A stretch of DNA of 64,000 nucleotides from UBA3910 sp964626065 (GTDB lineage: Bacteria; Bacillota; Limnochordia; Darwinibacteriales; Darwinibacteriaceae). A model generated the notes under the pieces. It saw nothing but the letters and a program-made list of their open reading frames with translations. It searched no databases and was not told the origin of the DNA. The DNA lies in contig CAZVDE010000004.1 in assembly GCA_964626065.1 (NCBI GenBank), positions 1 to 64,000 of the forward strand, in the 5' to 3' direction. The position numbers were made by a program, and so were the translations under genes. Below, in pieces: positions 1 to 7,251 of the stretch; within the stretch, counting starts at the first letter, position 1; every line of letters starts with the position of its first letter.

Positions 1-826
1 AATCCTCCAATCCCTTCTTTGGGGCACGAAGCGACGTTTCTCGAAGCGATGCTTCGTGAAGCGATGCTTCTTGAAGCGATGCTTCCAAGGCTGCAAGCAA
101 ATCAACAGCCGGTTCCTTTTCGGCTCCGGGCCGGATAACGGCAAACTCGCGACCTTCAATTTTGCTTTCAATCAGGCTAAGCATTTCCTCGCGCCGTTCA
201 TCACTGTAATGCTCCGGTTGGAAAGGTTCTGTGAGGCTGTCTATCAAAGAAATGGCCATCGTTAACTCTCTCTCGTCGATCGGACCCGGTACCGCAATAT
301 GCAAGCGATCGGCAGGCCGGATTTCATCGGGGTAAAAAATAGTCTCCAGCGCCAAGATGTTATGATAGATGCGGATTACGGCCAATGAAGATTTGGAACG
401 AATGGTGATCCGAGCTACCGCAATCCGCCCTGAAGAAGATAGCGCCTCCTTTAAGAGCACGTACGCCTTACCCCCGGTTTCAGACGGTTCTAAGTAGTAC
501 GTCTTATTGAAATAGACGGGATCGATTTCATGCAAATCAACAAAACGCAGAATGTCTACTGTGCCGGTTGATCTTTGACTGAAACTCTCCAGTTCTTCAT
601 CGCTGAACACCACATAGCGGCCTTTTTCATATTCATAACCTCGCACTATCTCCTCTGTCTCCACGCTCCGTTCGCAACGGGGGCACACTTTATCGTATTT
701 AATGGGAGTGTGGCACAGACTGTGCAGCTGGTTAAAGCGTACCTGTTTTTCCTGAGTTGCAGTATACATTTTCACCGGGATGTTGACTAGGCCGAATGAA
801 ATTGATCCTTTCCACATGCTGCGCAT
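1..826 (-). CDS. ku: Ku protein, non-homologous end joining (3' end outside window)
   Basis: About 275 residues are visible and the reading frame is still open at the window edge, so the C-terminus is missing. The N-terminus MRSMWKGSISFGLVNIPVKM is the signature start of bacterial Ku, followed by the FNQLH, CPRCER and EIDPVYF segments of the Ku core beta-barrel. The family forms a homodimeric ring on broken DNA ends and recruits LigD. ATG at 826 follows AAGGAGG at 7-nt spacing. Oddity: residues about 248-267, just before the edge, are four tandem EASLx-type pentapeptides. Divergent from rpsD. No ligD partner is in the window. Bacterial Ku is usually 260-300 aa, so little is likely missing. 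Confidence 0.93.
   Translation of the reverse strand, partial: MRSMWKGSISFGLVNIPVKMYTATQEKQVRFNQLHSLCHTPIKYDKVCPRCERSVETEEIVRGYEYEKGRYVVFSDEELESFSQRSTGTVDILRFVDLHEIDPVYFNKTYYLEPSETGGKAYVLLKEALSSSGRIAVARITIRSKSSLAVIRIYHNILALETIFYPDEIRPADRLHIAVPGPIDERELTMAISLIDSLTEPFQPEHYSDERREEMLSLIESKIEGREFAVIRPGAEKEPAVDLLAALEASLQEASLHEASLRETSLRAPKKGLED
26..85 (-). repeat. 15-bp tandem repeat in the Ku C-terminal coding region
   Basis: Four imperfect copies of a 15-bp unit with core GAAGCATCGCTTC on the minus strand. They stay in frame and encode EASLQ, EASLH, EASLR and ETSLR, so this is a coding microsatellite-like expansion, not a CRISPR or intergenic repeat. It lies in the variable C-terminal extension of Ku. 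Confidence 0.85.
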
Positions 827-868
827 CGTAAGTCCTCCTTAGCGCTTAGTCTATCCCGAAAAACGGGC

Positions 869-896
869 TTGCAAATCTTTCAAAATGTGGTATCCT
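869..896 (+). promoter_or_regulatory. Putative sigma-A promoter of rpsD
   Basis: TTGCAA (869-874) and TATCCT (891-896) are separated by 16 bp. They lie 64 bp upstream of the rpsD start. The roughly 60-nt leader could carry S4 autoregulation as in other Bacillota, but no specific structure was identified. Confidence 0.55.
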
Positions 897-959
897 AGGA
901 GGGAAAGTTCAAAGCGCGGCTGCTTTGGCAACTAGATGACTAAGATTGGAGAGAAGTAA

Positions 960-1562
960 ATGTCACGTTACACAGGCCCAACGTGGAAAATCAGCAGACG
1001 TTTGGGGTTTTCTTTAAGTGAAACGGGGAAGGAACTGCGTAAGCGCCCCTATCCCCCCGGGCAGCACGGCCAGGGCCGCCGCAGCAAGCAGAGCAACTAT
1101 GGATTGCAGCTGCAGGAAAAACAGAAATTGCGCTTTCTTTACGGTTTAAGCGAAAGGCAGTTTAGAAACCAGTTTGACAAGGCGGCGAAAATGCCCGGTA
1201 TCACCGGCGAGAATTTTATGATTCTGCTCGAGTCCCGTTTGGACAATTTAGTTTACCGCCTGGGATTTGCCCGTACAAGAGCGGGAGCCCGGCAGCTGGT
1301 CAACCACGGCCATATCACGGTCAACGGCAGAAAAGTTGATATTCCCAGTTATGAAGTTAGTGTCAATGATACCATCGGGTTGCGCGAGAAGAGCCGCAGC
1401 TTGGTCGTAATAGAAGAAGCGTTGGAGGTTCGCCCCAATCTTCCCGAATATCTCAGCTTTGATGAGAATACAAGGTCAGGCCAGTATCTGCGCCTACCCC
1501 GCCGGGAAGAACTGAACCTGGACATTAACGAAGCAGAAATCGTAGAACTTTACTCAAGATAA
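960..1562 (+). CDS. rpsD: 30S ribosomal protein S4
   Basis: 200 aa, the normal length for S4. The N-terminus MSRYTGPTWKISRRLGFS and the segment KRPYPPGQHGQ are diagnostic, with an S4 RNA-binding domain at about residues 95-155 (LESRLDNLVYRLGFA, then NHGHITVNGRKVDIPSY). It nucleates assembly of the 16S 5' domain. This is the C-minus form lacking the N-terminal zinc cysteines. It is a single-gene unit with its own promoter and a strong terminator directly downstream, away from the alpha operon location found in many bacteria. SD is GGAGAG before ATG. Confidence 0.98.
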   Translation: MSRYTGPTWKISRRLGFSLSETGKELRKRPYPPGQHGQGRRSKQSNYGLQLQEKQKLRFLYGLSERQFRNQFDKAAKMPGITGENFMILLESRLDNLVYRLGFARTRAGARQLVNHGHITVNGRKVDIPSYEVSVNDTIGLREKSRSLVVIEEALEVRPNLPEYLSFDENTRSGQYLRLPRREELNLDINEAEIVELYSR

Positions 1563-1571
1563 GAACATGGA

Positions 1572-1598
1572 GGGCCCGGAGAACATCCGGGCCCTTTT
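1572..1598 (+). terminator. Rho-independent terminator of rpsD
   Basis: GGGCCCGGA (1572-1580) pairs perfectly with TCCGGGCCC (1586-1594) around a 5-nt loop, followed by TTTT. It begins 10 nt after the rpsD stop codon. Confidence 0.9.
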
Positions 1599-1605
1599 AA
1601 AAGCC

Positions 1606-1630
1606 AAAAAACGGCGGGAAGCCGTTTTTT
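1606..1630 (-). terminator. Terminator after the zinc-ribbon gene (bidirectional shape)
   Basis: AAAAAACGGC (1606-1615) pairs with GCCGTTTTTT (1621-1630). The A/T tracts on both sides make it usable from both strands. It sits 10 bp after the stop of the minus-strand 44-aa gene and may back up the rpsD terminator. Confidence 0.75.
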
Positions 1631-1640
1631 TATGCCTTAC

Positions 1641-1775
1641 TTATTTACCGCAGGCTTTGCACACCTTGAGGTCACCTTTTTCCCAAAGCAGTTTTACGCC
1701 TGTTTTGCCACACGAAGGGCAGGTTCCTCTCCAGCCCGGGGCCTTAATGTTCTTCCCTCTTTTAGCTTTAGCCAC
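1641..1775 (-). CDS. 44-aa zinc-ribbon miniprotein
   Basis: A very small basic protein: VAKAKRGKNIKAPGWRG, then CPSCGKTGVKLLW and CKACGK. The two CxxC pairs (19/22 and 39/42) fit a single zinc ribbon. GTG at 1775 is preferred because SD-like GGGGGG lies just upstream, and a longer frame would run through the tRNA-Cys gene. It follows tRNA-Cys by 39 nt on the same strand, so both probably share one transcript. The function is not known to me. The basic N-terminus and size resemble ribosome-associated or RNA-binding ribbons, but that is inference. Confidence 0.8.
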   Translation of the reverse strand: MAKAKRGKNIKAPGWRGTCPSCGKTGVKLLWEKGDLKVCKACGK

Positions 1776-1814
1776 GAATAACCCCCCCATCGCTGAACTT
1801 AGTACATAAAAAAA

Positions 1815-1888
1815 TGGAGGCGGCACCCAGATTTGAACTGGGGATAGAGCTTTTGCAGAGCTCTGCCTTACCACTTGGCTATGCCGCC
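1815..1888 (-). tRNA. tRNA-Cys (anticodon GCA)
   Basis: A 74-nt cloverleaf on the minus strand: acceptor GGCGGCA pairs with TGCCGCC, the anticodon arm is GAGCT-CTGCAAA-AGCTC, the T arm contains TTCAAAT, and the encoded 3' end is TCCA. The anticodon GCA reads Cys codons. The 3' CCA is genome-encoded. Confidence 0.96.
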
Positions 1889-1901
1889 GTAAGCATCTAA
1901 A

Positions 1902-1930
1902 ATGTTACCATCTTTACCCGCCTCTGTCAA
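1902..1930 (-). promoter_or_regulatory. Sigma-A promoter of tRNA-Cys and zinc-ribbon gene
   Basis: On the minus strand TTGACA (1930-1925), a 17-bp spacer and TAACAT (1907-1902). The mature tRNA starts 14 nt downstream at 1888. Confidence 0.75.
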
Positions 1931-2016
1931 GCGCATCTTAAGCCCTTCGCACATGGCTGCACAACTTTTGCCTGCGCGCCATATCATAGACTGAATCGCA
2001 GGAAGGGGCTGGTCTT

Positions 2017-2640
2017 ATGGTAGTGTTGTCCGTCATTTTTCTCGCTGTGGCAGTAAGCTTCGATGCTTTAGCCATTGGCATTACCTACGGCATGAATCGC
2101 ATTACGATTGCACTTTGGCCGAAGGTCATACTCAGTCTTGTTTCGGGCTTTTCCGTTTTTCTGGCAATGTTCCTGGGCCAGCTGTTGAGCCGCTTTTTGA
2201 CCGCTGAATTCACAGCGGTGGTCGGCGGTTTGATTTTTATCGTTCTTGGCCTTTACAACCTATGGCGCAGCTACCGCACCAGCGAAGAGGGCCGGGTGCT
2301 GCTTAACTGGCGCATACCAATTTTGGGCTTAATCATCCAAGTTTTTCAGGAACCCCTGGCGGCAGATAGCGATCAATCTAAAGATATTAGTGGCGTTGAA
2401 GCAATCATCTTAGGTGGAGCCCTCGCTTTAGACGCCGTGGCTGCAGGAATTGCAGCCGCCCTCTTACAGCTGCCCCCTTTCCCCACAACACTATCGGTTA
2501 TGGCGGCCAGCTTCTTGTTCATCACCCAGGGGCTTAAAACGGGCAGAAGACTTTCATCCATATCTCAAACACAGCGCGATCTGCGTTGGGTTCCCGGTCT
2601 AATTATTATCCTGATCGGCATTGCAAAATTTTTCTTTTAA
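2017..2640 (+). CDS. ytaF: Sporulation membrane protein YtaF (MntP-like fold)
   Basis: 207 aa integral membrane protein with about six hydrophobic helices in two related halves. The FLAVAVSFDALAIGITYGM segment near the N-terminus and ALALDAVAAGIAAALL in the second half are the paired D-A motifs of the YtaF/MntP superfamily. YtaF is a sporulation-associated membrane protein of unknown transport substrate. AGGAAGGGG precedes the ATG. Monocistronic, divergent from the tRNA-Cys unit. Confidence 0.85.
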   Translation: MVVLSVIFLAVAVSFDALAIGITYGMNRITIALWPKVILSLVSGFSVFLAMFLGQLLSRFLTAEFTAVVGGLIFIVLGLYNLWRSYRTSEEGRVLLNWRIPILGLIIQVFQEPLAADSDQSKDISGVEAIILGGALALDAVAAGIAAALLQLPPFPTTLSVMAASFLFITQGLKTGRRLSSISQTQRDLRWVPGLIIILIGIAKFFF

Positions 2641-2708
2641 AGATGTATAATTAACAGCTTTCGGCACACACTACGCCTAAGGGTGTACCCATTTGTTTAA
2701 TGGGCCTC

Positions 2709-2869
2709 GAAGAATCGAATCAAACGTGAACCGGGTAAAGTCAAAATATGAGGCGGTAAAAGGACACCCGCCGATTCTTCTTGGCAAAAGACAAAGAACA
2801 CACATCAACTGTGCCAGTATTTCCGAAACATTAGACGAATACCTGCCCCATTATTTTACCCGGTTTACG
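2709..2869. repeat. Structured intergenic segment with nested inverted repeats
   Basis: Between ytaF and uraA (280 bp without a supported gene). CGTGAACCGGGTAAA (2725-2739) is matched by TTTACCCGGTTTACG (2855-2869) with one G-T pair. GAAGAATCG (2709-2717) is matched by CGATTCTTC (2772-2780), and GGCGG (2752-2756) can pair within 2767-2772. It could be a decayed miniature element or a structured RNA. No known family was recognised. Confidence 0.45.
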
Positions 2870-2874
2870 CAAAT

Positions 2875-2900
2875 AAGAGGAGCCTTCGAAGGCTCCTCTT
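2875..2900 (-). terminator. Terminator of the pyrR-uraA operon
   Basis: Perfect 12-bp arms AAGAGGAGCCTT / AAGGCTCCTCTT with a CG loop, 20 bp after the uraA stop. The minus-strand T tract is short (TTATTT), so strength is moderate. Confidence 0.75.
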
Positions 2901-2920
2901 CGCTTTCCTATTTCCGCCAC

Positions 2921-4180
2921 CTACGCTTGTTCTTTAAGAACTTTAGGTTTACCATTTTTGGGTAAGACCAAATTAAGCATAATGCCCACAATGGTGGCTA
3001 AGGGCATACCCGGTAATGTAACCGGGCCTAGGCCCAGCTCCGCGCCGCCGATACCCAAGACCAGAATCACGGACGAGATAACCAGGTTGCGCTTGTCCCC
3101 AAAGTCGATGCCACTATCCACTAAGGTTCTAATTCCCGATGCAGCGATTACCCCAAAAAGGACGATGCACACGCCGCCCATAACGGGATCGGGTATGGTG
3201 CGGACCAAAGCTCCCATTTTTTGCACAAACGACATGGCGATTGCTAAAGTGGCCGCGGTAGCCACGACCGAGACATTGAAAATTCCGGTAATGGCTAAAA
3301 CCCCCACGTTTTCGCCATAGGTTGTATTCGGTGGGCCGCCAATCAAGCCCGCTAAAGAAGTGGCCAAGCCATCACCTAAAAGCGTGCGATGAAGCCCCGG
3401 TTCCCGATAGAAATCTTTTCCGGTAATTTTGCTGAGTACACCAACATCGCCTAAGTGTTCAGCAATGGTTACCAACGCCACCGGTAGCATCGTAAAGACC
3501 GCGGCAGTATTAAACTTGGGTAAAGCAAAGTTGGGCAAGCCAAACCACGCCGCTTCCTTAACGATGGTGAAATCAACTATTCCCCGTGTTACCGCGAATA
3601 GGTACCCGGAGATTACACCGATTAAGATGGGCACAACCGCAAAGAACCCCTTAAAGAACATGGTGCCGATCACCGTCACCGCCAACGTAAATAGGGCTAC
3701 CTGCACATTGGCATCTGCCAGCGAACTTCCTTCCACGAGGCCCGCCAGATTTTGCACCGCATGAGAAGCTAAACCCAGACCAATAACCATAATCACCGAA
3801 CCGATCACAACCGGTGGTAACAGCCGGTCAATCCAATCCAGGCCGATTTTTGCGATAATCAAGGCGATCACTACGTAAACAAGGCCGGCGATAACGGCGC
3901 CACCCAAAGCATAGGGCAGCCCAAAATCCCTAGAAAGCAGCACAATAGGGGTAATAAATGCGAACGATGAGCCGAGGTATGCGGGAACCTGTTTTTTAGT
4001 GAGCAGAATAAAAAGTAAAGTACCGATTCCGGACGTAAAAAAGGCCACGGACGGATCCAACCCGGTCAGTAGAGGTACTAACACGGTGGCCCCGAACATG
4101 GCAAAGACATGTTGGAAACCAAGCGCTAAATTTTGGCCCATATTCAGTTGTTTTTCACTGCTACCTGTTTGCAAATTCAT
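2921..4180 (-). CDS. uraA: Uracil permease (NCS2 family)
   Basis: 419 aa with 12-14 hydrophobic helices and the UraA signatures FQHVFAMFGATVLVP near the N-terminus and a GGPPNTTYGENVG motif near residue 275, which forms the substrate site with the helix carrying AEHLGDVGVL. It imports uracil by proton symport across the cytoplasmic membrane. AAGGAGG lies 6 nt before the ATG. It follows pyrR by 35 bp with no terminator between, so both are controlled by the PyrR attenuator upstream of pyrR and respond to the UMP level. Confidence 0.95.
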   Translation of the reverse strand: MNLQTGSSEKQLNMGQNLALGFQHVFAMFGATVLVPLLTGLDPSVAFFTSGIGTLLFILLTKKQVPAYLGSSFAFITPIVLLSRDFGLPYALGGAVIAGLVYVVIALIIAKIGLDWIDRLLPPVVIGSVIMVIGLGLASHAVQNLAGLVEGSSLADANVQVALFTLAVTVIGTMFFKGFFAVVPILIGVISGYLFAVTRGIVDFTIVKEAAWFGLPNFALPKFNTAAVFTMLPVALVTIAEHLGDVGVLSKITGKDFYREPGLHRTLLGDGLATSLAGLIGGPPNTTYGENVGVLAITGIFNVSVVATAATLAIAMSFVQKMGALVRTIPDPVMGGVCIVLFGVIAASGIRTLVDSGIDFGDKRNLVISSVILVLGIGGAELGLGPVTLPGMPLATIVGIMLNLVLPKNGKPKVLKEQA

Positions 4181-4215
4181 TAATCTTCCTCCTTTTGAAG
4201 TCTCTCGGGACTCGT

Positions 4216-4767
4216 TTAAAGGTTCTGATCGTCTTCCAAAATCACAACACGTTCGTCCTGATCAGTCTCCCGCAGCCGGACAGCAACAATCTCGCGCGTT
4301 GAGGTGGGCAAATTTTTTCCCACATAATCAGCCCTAATGGGTAGTTCTCGGTGGCCCCTATCGATTAAAACGGCCAATTGCACCCTTTCCGGCCTACCCA
4401 AATCCATCACCGCATCTAAGGCCGCCCGCGCTGTGCGGCCGGTAAACAACACATCGTCTACAAGCACCACTATTTTCTCTTCAACACCAACCGGGACAGA
4501 GGTATGGCTTACAACGGGCTGCTCGGCCGTTAAAGAAAGATCATCGCGATATAGTGAGATATCGAGCATGCCCACGGGCACGCGGGTTCCTTCTATATCC
4601 CGGATAATCTCGGCCAAGCGTTCCGCAAGGGGCACCCCCCGCGTGCGAATGCCTATCAATAGGAGCTTGTCCGTACCGCGGTTGCGTTCAATAATTTCGT
4701 GCCCAATCCGGGTCAACGCCCGGCGAATTTGTTCCTCATCAAAAATTTGAGCCTTTTCTCGGAAAAT
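4216..4767 (-). CDS. pyrR: Bifunctional pyr operon regulator / uracil phosphoribosyltransferase PyrR
   Basis: 183 aa with start at 4767, matching the usual ~180 aa. DEEQIRRALTRIGHEIIERN and the PRPP-binding VVLVDDVLFTGRTARAA are diagnostic, as are RGHRELPIRADYVGKNLPT near the C-terminus. PyrR binds leader RNA with UMP and promotes termination. No ATG fits: the only in-frame ATG (4821) lies inside the attenuator stem. The best start is ATT at 4767, 8 nt after GAGAGGGGG; an in-frame TTG 18 nt upstream at 4785 is the alternative. ATT starts are rare and usually associated with infC autoregulation. Confidence 0.93.
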   Translation of the reverse strand: MFREKAQIFDEEQIRRALTRIGHEIIERNRGTDKLLLIGIRTRGVPLAERLAEIIRDIEGTRVPVGMLDISLYRDDLSLTAEQPVVSHTSVPVGVEEKIVVLVDDVLFTGRTARAALDAVMDLGRPERVQLAVLIDRGHRELPIRADYVGKNLPTSTREIVAVRLRETDQDERVVILEDDQNL

Positions 4768-4785
4768 GTGCCTTCCCCCTCTCAA

Positions 4786-4856
4786 CAAAAAATGCTTCTT
4801 CCGGGCGCAAAACGCAGGCAAGAAGCATCATTATTCGTTCCTTGCCAGCCTCTCTG
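4786..4856 (-). promoter_or_regulatory. PyrR-dependent transcription attenuator in the pyrR leader
   Basis: On the minus strand CAGAGAGGCTGGCAAGG (4856-4840) matches the conserved PyrR-binding loop of pyr leaders. It is followed by a terminator: ATGCTTCTT (4828-4820) pairs with AAGAAGCAT (4800-4792), then a T run. PyrR-UMP is expected to stabilise the binding stem, block the antiterminator and favour this terminator. Confidence 0.88.
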
Positions 4857-4887
4857 TGCCAACTTAAAGGACCACCATTCTTAGTGT

Positions 4888-4916
4888 AGATTACACCATA
4901 ATCCGCCCATTGTCAA
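4888..4916 (-). promoter_or_regulatory. Sigma-A promoter of pyrR-uraA
   Basis: TTGACA (4916-4911), 17-bp spacer, TAATCT (4893-4888) on the minus strand. The -35 box overlaps the rluD stop codon, so the pyr unit starts inside the end of the preceding gene. Confidence 0.75.
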
Positions 4917-5842
4917 TTGATCCTTTCCGCTTTCCGGACGAATTTTTGAAATTCCGCGTCCGGCTCCGCGGCAAATTCCACGATTTCTCCCCGAGGATGG
5001 CGAAATGCCAAATAATTGGCGAACAGCACCTGGCTTGTTGCCCCCAAATTGTTGCTTCGAAACCCATACAGCGGATCGCCCACCACCGGATGATGAATAC
5101 TGGCCAGATGGACCCGGATCTGGTGCGTACGCCCCGTCACCAGGCGGCATGACAGAAGAGTATGCCGCTCAAAAAGCTTTATCACCCGGAACAATGTTTG
5201 CGCCTGACGGCCGTTTTCAATCACCGCCATTTTTTTGCGGTTTACCGGGTGCCGGCCGATTGGCCGTTTAATAGCCCCTTCCGGCCGCGTCACAACCCCC
5301 TGCACCAGAGTCACATAGTGCCGCTGCACCTGTCTTTGTTTCAGCTGTCGACTTAAATACGAATAGGTTTTGTCCGTTTTGGCCACAACCATTAAGCCGC
5401 TCGTTTCTTTGTCTAAGCGATGAACGATGCCGGGACGATATGCACCGCTGCCCGCGGCTAATCTATCCAGGTGAAAAAGAAGTGCATTGACCAGGGTGCC
5501 GTCCCAATTGCCGGGGCCGGGGTGTACCACCAGGCCTTTGGGCTTGTTGATAATCGCCAATTCTTCATCCTGGTAGATAATCTGCAGGGGTATTGCTTCT
5601 GGCTCAAGCGACGGACAGTCCCGTTGGGGGCGGGCCGCTTCAATTTCATCCCCCGCCTGCAATCTATAGCCCGCCTTACAGCGTTTACCGTTTACTAGGA
5701 CTTGGCCCTGATCAATCAAACGTTTGACCTGGGAACGGGTCAGCCCCATTTGTTCGCTCAGCCAGATATCCAGTCTGGCCGCTTCCGCCCCCGCAGCGGT
5801 AAATTTATGCAGTTCAATGGGCGCCGCGGTCACGGATGACAA
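4913..5842 (-). CDS. rluD: RluA-family 23S rRNA pseudouridine synthase (RluD-like)
   Basis: 309 aa. An N-terminal S4-like RNA-binding domain at about residues 25-80 (LDIWLSEQMGLTRSQVKRLI, GQVLVNGKR) is followed by the catalytic domain with GIVHRLDKETSGLMVVAKT near residue 140; the Asp of HRLDKETSG is the catalytic residue. RTHQIRVHL and NHPVVGDPLYG-type motifs follow. The gene start overlaps the lspA end by 29 bp. Order lspA-rluD-pyrR is the same as in Bacillus (lspA-ylyB-pyrR). RluD versus other RluA paralogues cannot be settled by sequence reading alone. Confidence 0.92.
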   Translation of the reverse strand: MSSVTAAPIELHKFTAAGAEAARLDIWLSEQMGLTRSQVKRLIDQGQVLVNGKRCKAGYRLQAGDEIEAARPQRDCPSLEPEAIPLQIIYQDEELAIINKPKGLVVHPGPGNWDGTLVNALLFHLDRLAAGSGAYRPGIVHRLDKETSGLMVVAKTDKTYSYLSRQLKQRQVQRHYVTLVQGVVTRPEGAIKRPIGRHPVNRKKMAVIENGRQAQTLFRVIKLFERHTLLSCRLVTGRTHQIRVHLASIHHPVVGDPLYGFRSNNLGATSQVLFANYLAFRHPRGEIVEFAAEPDAEFQKFVRKAERIN

Positions 5843-6278
5843 CCTCCCAGATTAAAAGGGCCACGCCCAGGACAATGGCCGCATCGGCAACATTAAAAAT
5901 TGGTGGGAAAAAATGAACATCAATGAAATCAATCACTGCCCCCCAGCGCAGGCGATCGATTAAATTACCCACAGCACCGACCAGGCTGATAATCACACCC
6001 CAACGCACAGCGGCGCTTTTAGCCATAATTTTTTTCCACTGCGTAAAAATGAATAATAAACACAGTACGGCTACTGCTGACAAAAACACTACCCGCCCTT
6101 GAAAAAAACCAAACGCCGCCCCCTTATTGCGAACGTAGGTTATGTACAGGATTGGGGCCAGTACAGGGATGCTCTCCCCTTCCGCCATTTTGCTCATTAC
6201 TAAAAACTTAGAAAGACGGTCCAAAGCTAATATTAGGCCTGCCGTAACAAAATATGTCAAAAACTTGGCTCCTTCCAA
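5814..6278 (-). CDS. lspA: Lipoprotein signal peptidase II
   Basis: 154 aa with four transmembrane helices. The catalytic Asp pair is present: GAVGNLIDRLRWGAVIDFID at about 105-124 and FNVADAAIVLG at about 130-140. It removes signal peptides of prolipoproteins at the lipid-modified Cys in the cytoplasmic membrane. Substrates in this window may include the sugar-binding lipoprotein at 19776. It overlaps rluD by 29 bp, implying coupled translation. Confidence 0.95.
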   Translation of the reverse strand: MEGAKFLTYFVTAGLILALDRLSKFLVMSKMAEGESIPVLAPILYITYVRNKGAAFGFFQGRVVFLSAVAVLCLLFIFTQWKKIMAKSAAVRWGVIISLVGAVGNLIDRLRWGAVIDFIDVHFFPPIFNVADAAIVLGVALLIWEVVIRDRGAH

Positions 6279-6326
6279 CAGTTTATGGATAGATCATTCT
6301 GCGTTAGGAAGGATTTCCCTGCCCGC

Positions 6327-6848
6327 CTAATCCGCACCATCATCGCTGGAGGTACCGTAACGTTCAACCGCTTCCCAAGAGTCCTCACCATCAAAAATTA
6401 CGCTATCTGTTTCGTCCGTGAAAGTGCGGCCGAAGGGCGGATAAAGCAGCTCTTCTTCCACCGGCCGGCTGCTGAGGTCCCGATCCTCCTCGTTTCTTTT
6501 ACACCGCAAACACAACAGAGTACGGGGCATGGCCGCAAGCCGGCCGGCGGAGATAGAACGGCCACAAACGCGGCAGTAACCATAACTGCCTGCTTGTATG
6601 GCTGCCAGCGCATCATCAATTTCTGCGATCTGTTCTCTCGTAACCTGCAGCAGGCCAAAATCCTTGCTGCGCTCATACAACTGAGATCCGGAATCACCGG
6701 GGTGATTGTCATAAGCGGAAAGCTCGGTGAACGCGTCTTTCATCGGCATGCCCAGGCCCCGCTCCACCAAGCCCGCCTCTACTTGCAGCAGCTCTTTTTT
6801 TTCCTCAGTTAACCTCTCGTTCAATTCATGCAGTTGTTTTTCTCGCAT
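6327..6848 (-). CDS. yteA: TraR/DksA-type zinc-finger protein, YteA family
   Basis: 173 aa. An N-terminal helical region with DAFTELSAYDNHPGDSGS, a YteA-family hallmark, precedes a C4 finger CRVCGRSIS...CLRC (about residues 92-116). An acidic C-terminal tail follows. YteA is a sporulation-associated relative of DksA; binding of the RNA polymerase secondary channel is possible but inferred from the fold. It sits between lspA and ileS as in Bacillus synteny. ATG at 6848; a DUF5665 gene ends 14 bp upstream. Confidence 0.85.
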   Translation of the reverse strand: MREKQLHELNERLTEEKKELLQVEAGLVERGLGMPMKDAFTELSAYDNHPGDSGSQLYERSKDFGLLQVTREQIAEIDDALAAIQAGSYGYCRVCGRSISAGRLAAMPRTLLCLRCKRNEEDRDLSSRPVEEELLYPPFGRTFTDETDSVIFDGEDSWEAVERYGTSSDDGAD

Positions 6849-6862
6849 CTTTATTAATCCCC

Positions 6863-7171
6863 CTACGGCCTGCGAGCCAATTCATGTTGGACTATGCGGG
6901 TGATCTCGGCGATGAATTCACCGACAATGGGTAAATTCAAGGAGGCAATTTTGCCCAAACTGTACAAAAAGAAGGCTCCCACTACCGTAAAACCAATGGC
7001 TAAACCAAAACCCCTGGCGATTCCCGCCAAGAAATTGAGGTACAAAAGCCTTTTAGGGTTGCGCCATAATTGGATGTATTCCGCGATGCTCGCTTTTTCC
7101 AAGGCCAGGTTTAGTTCTTCAACTTTCGTTATCAGCGCCTGCAGCAACCCGGAACCTACTTTTCCCGCCAT
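6863..7171 (-). CDS. DUF5665-family membrane protein
   Basis: 102 aa from ATG 7171, which has GGGGGGAAAGGG upstream. An earlier in-frame codon at 7204 would sit inside the ileS terminator and is rejected. The conserved pattern is EYIQLWRNPKRLLYLNFLAGIARG, a single transmembrane segment (about residues 50-75), then LPIVGEFIAEITRIVQ. It matches the short DUF5665 family common in Clostridia; function unknown. A possible small accessory of the yteA-lspA block. Confidence 0.8.
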   Translation of the reverse strand: MAGKVGSGLLQALITKVEELNLALEKASIAEYIQLWRNPKRLLYLNFLAGIARGFGLAIGFTVVGAFFLYSLGKIASLNLPIVGEFIAEITRIVQHELARRP

Positions 7172-7202
7172 ATACACCACCCTTTCCCCCCTTAGAGTAT
7201 GC

Positions 7203-7238
7203 AAAACCCCCCATCGTATGCGTTACCGATGGGGGGTT
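7203..7238 (-). terminator. Rho-independent terminator of ileS
   Basis: AACCCCCCATCG (minus strand, 7238-7227) pairs with CGATGGGGGGTT (7216-7205), 10-nt loop, T-rich 3' side. It lies 13 bp beyond the ileS stop. Confidence 0.88.
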
Positions 7239-7251
7239 GATTTTGTCGAGG

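Noticed and set aside
26..85. CRISPR-like short repeats
   Set aside because: 15-bp direct units without spacers, in frame in ku; a coding repeat.
1776..1874. Longer form of the zinc-ribbon protein
   Set aside because: It would be coded by the tRNA-Cys gene; GTG at 1775 has an SD.
2693..2965. 90-codon frame after ytaF
   Set aside because: No SD or domain, and it crosses the inverted repeats and the uraA terminator.
4768..4821. ATG start of pyrR at 4821
   Set aside because: It lies in the attenuator stem with no SD and adds residues absent from PyrR proteins.
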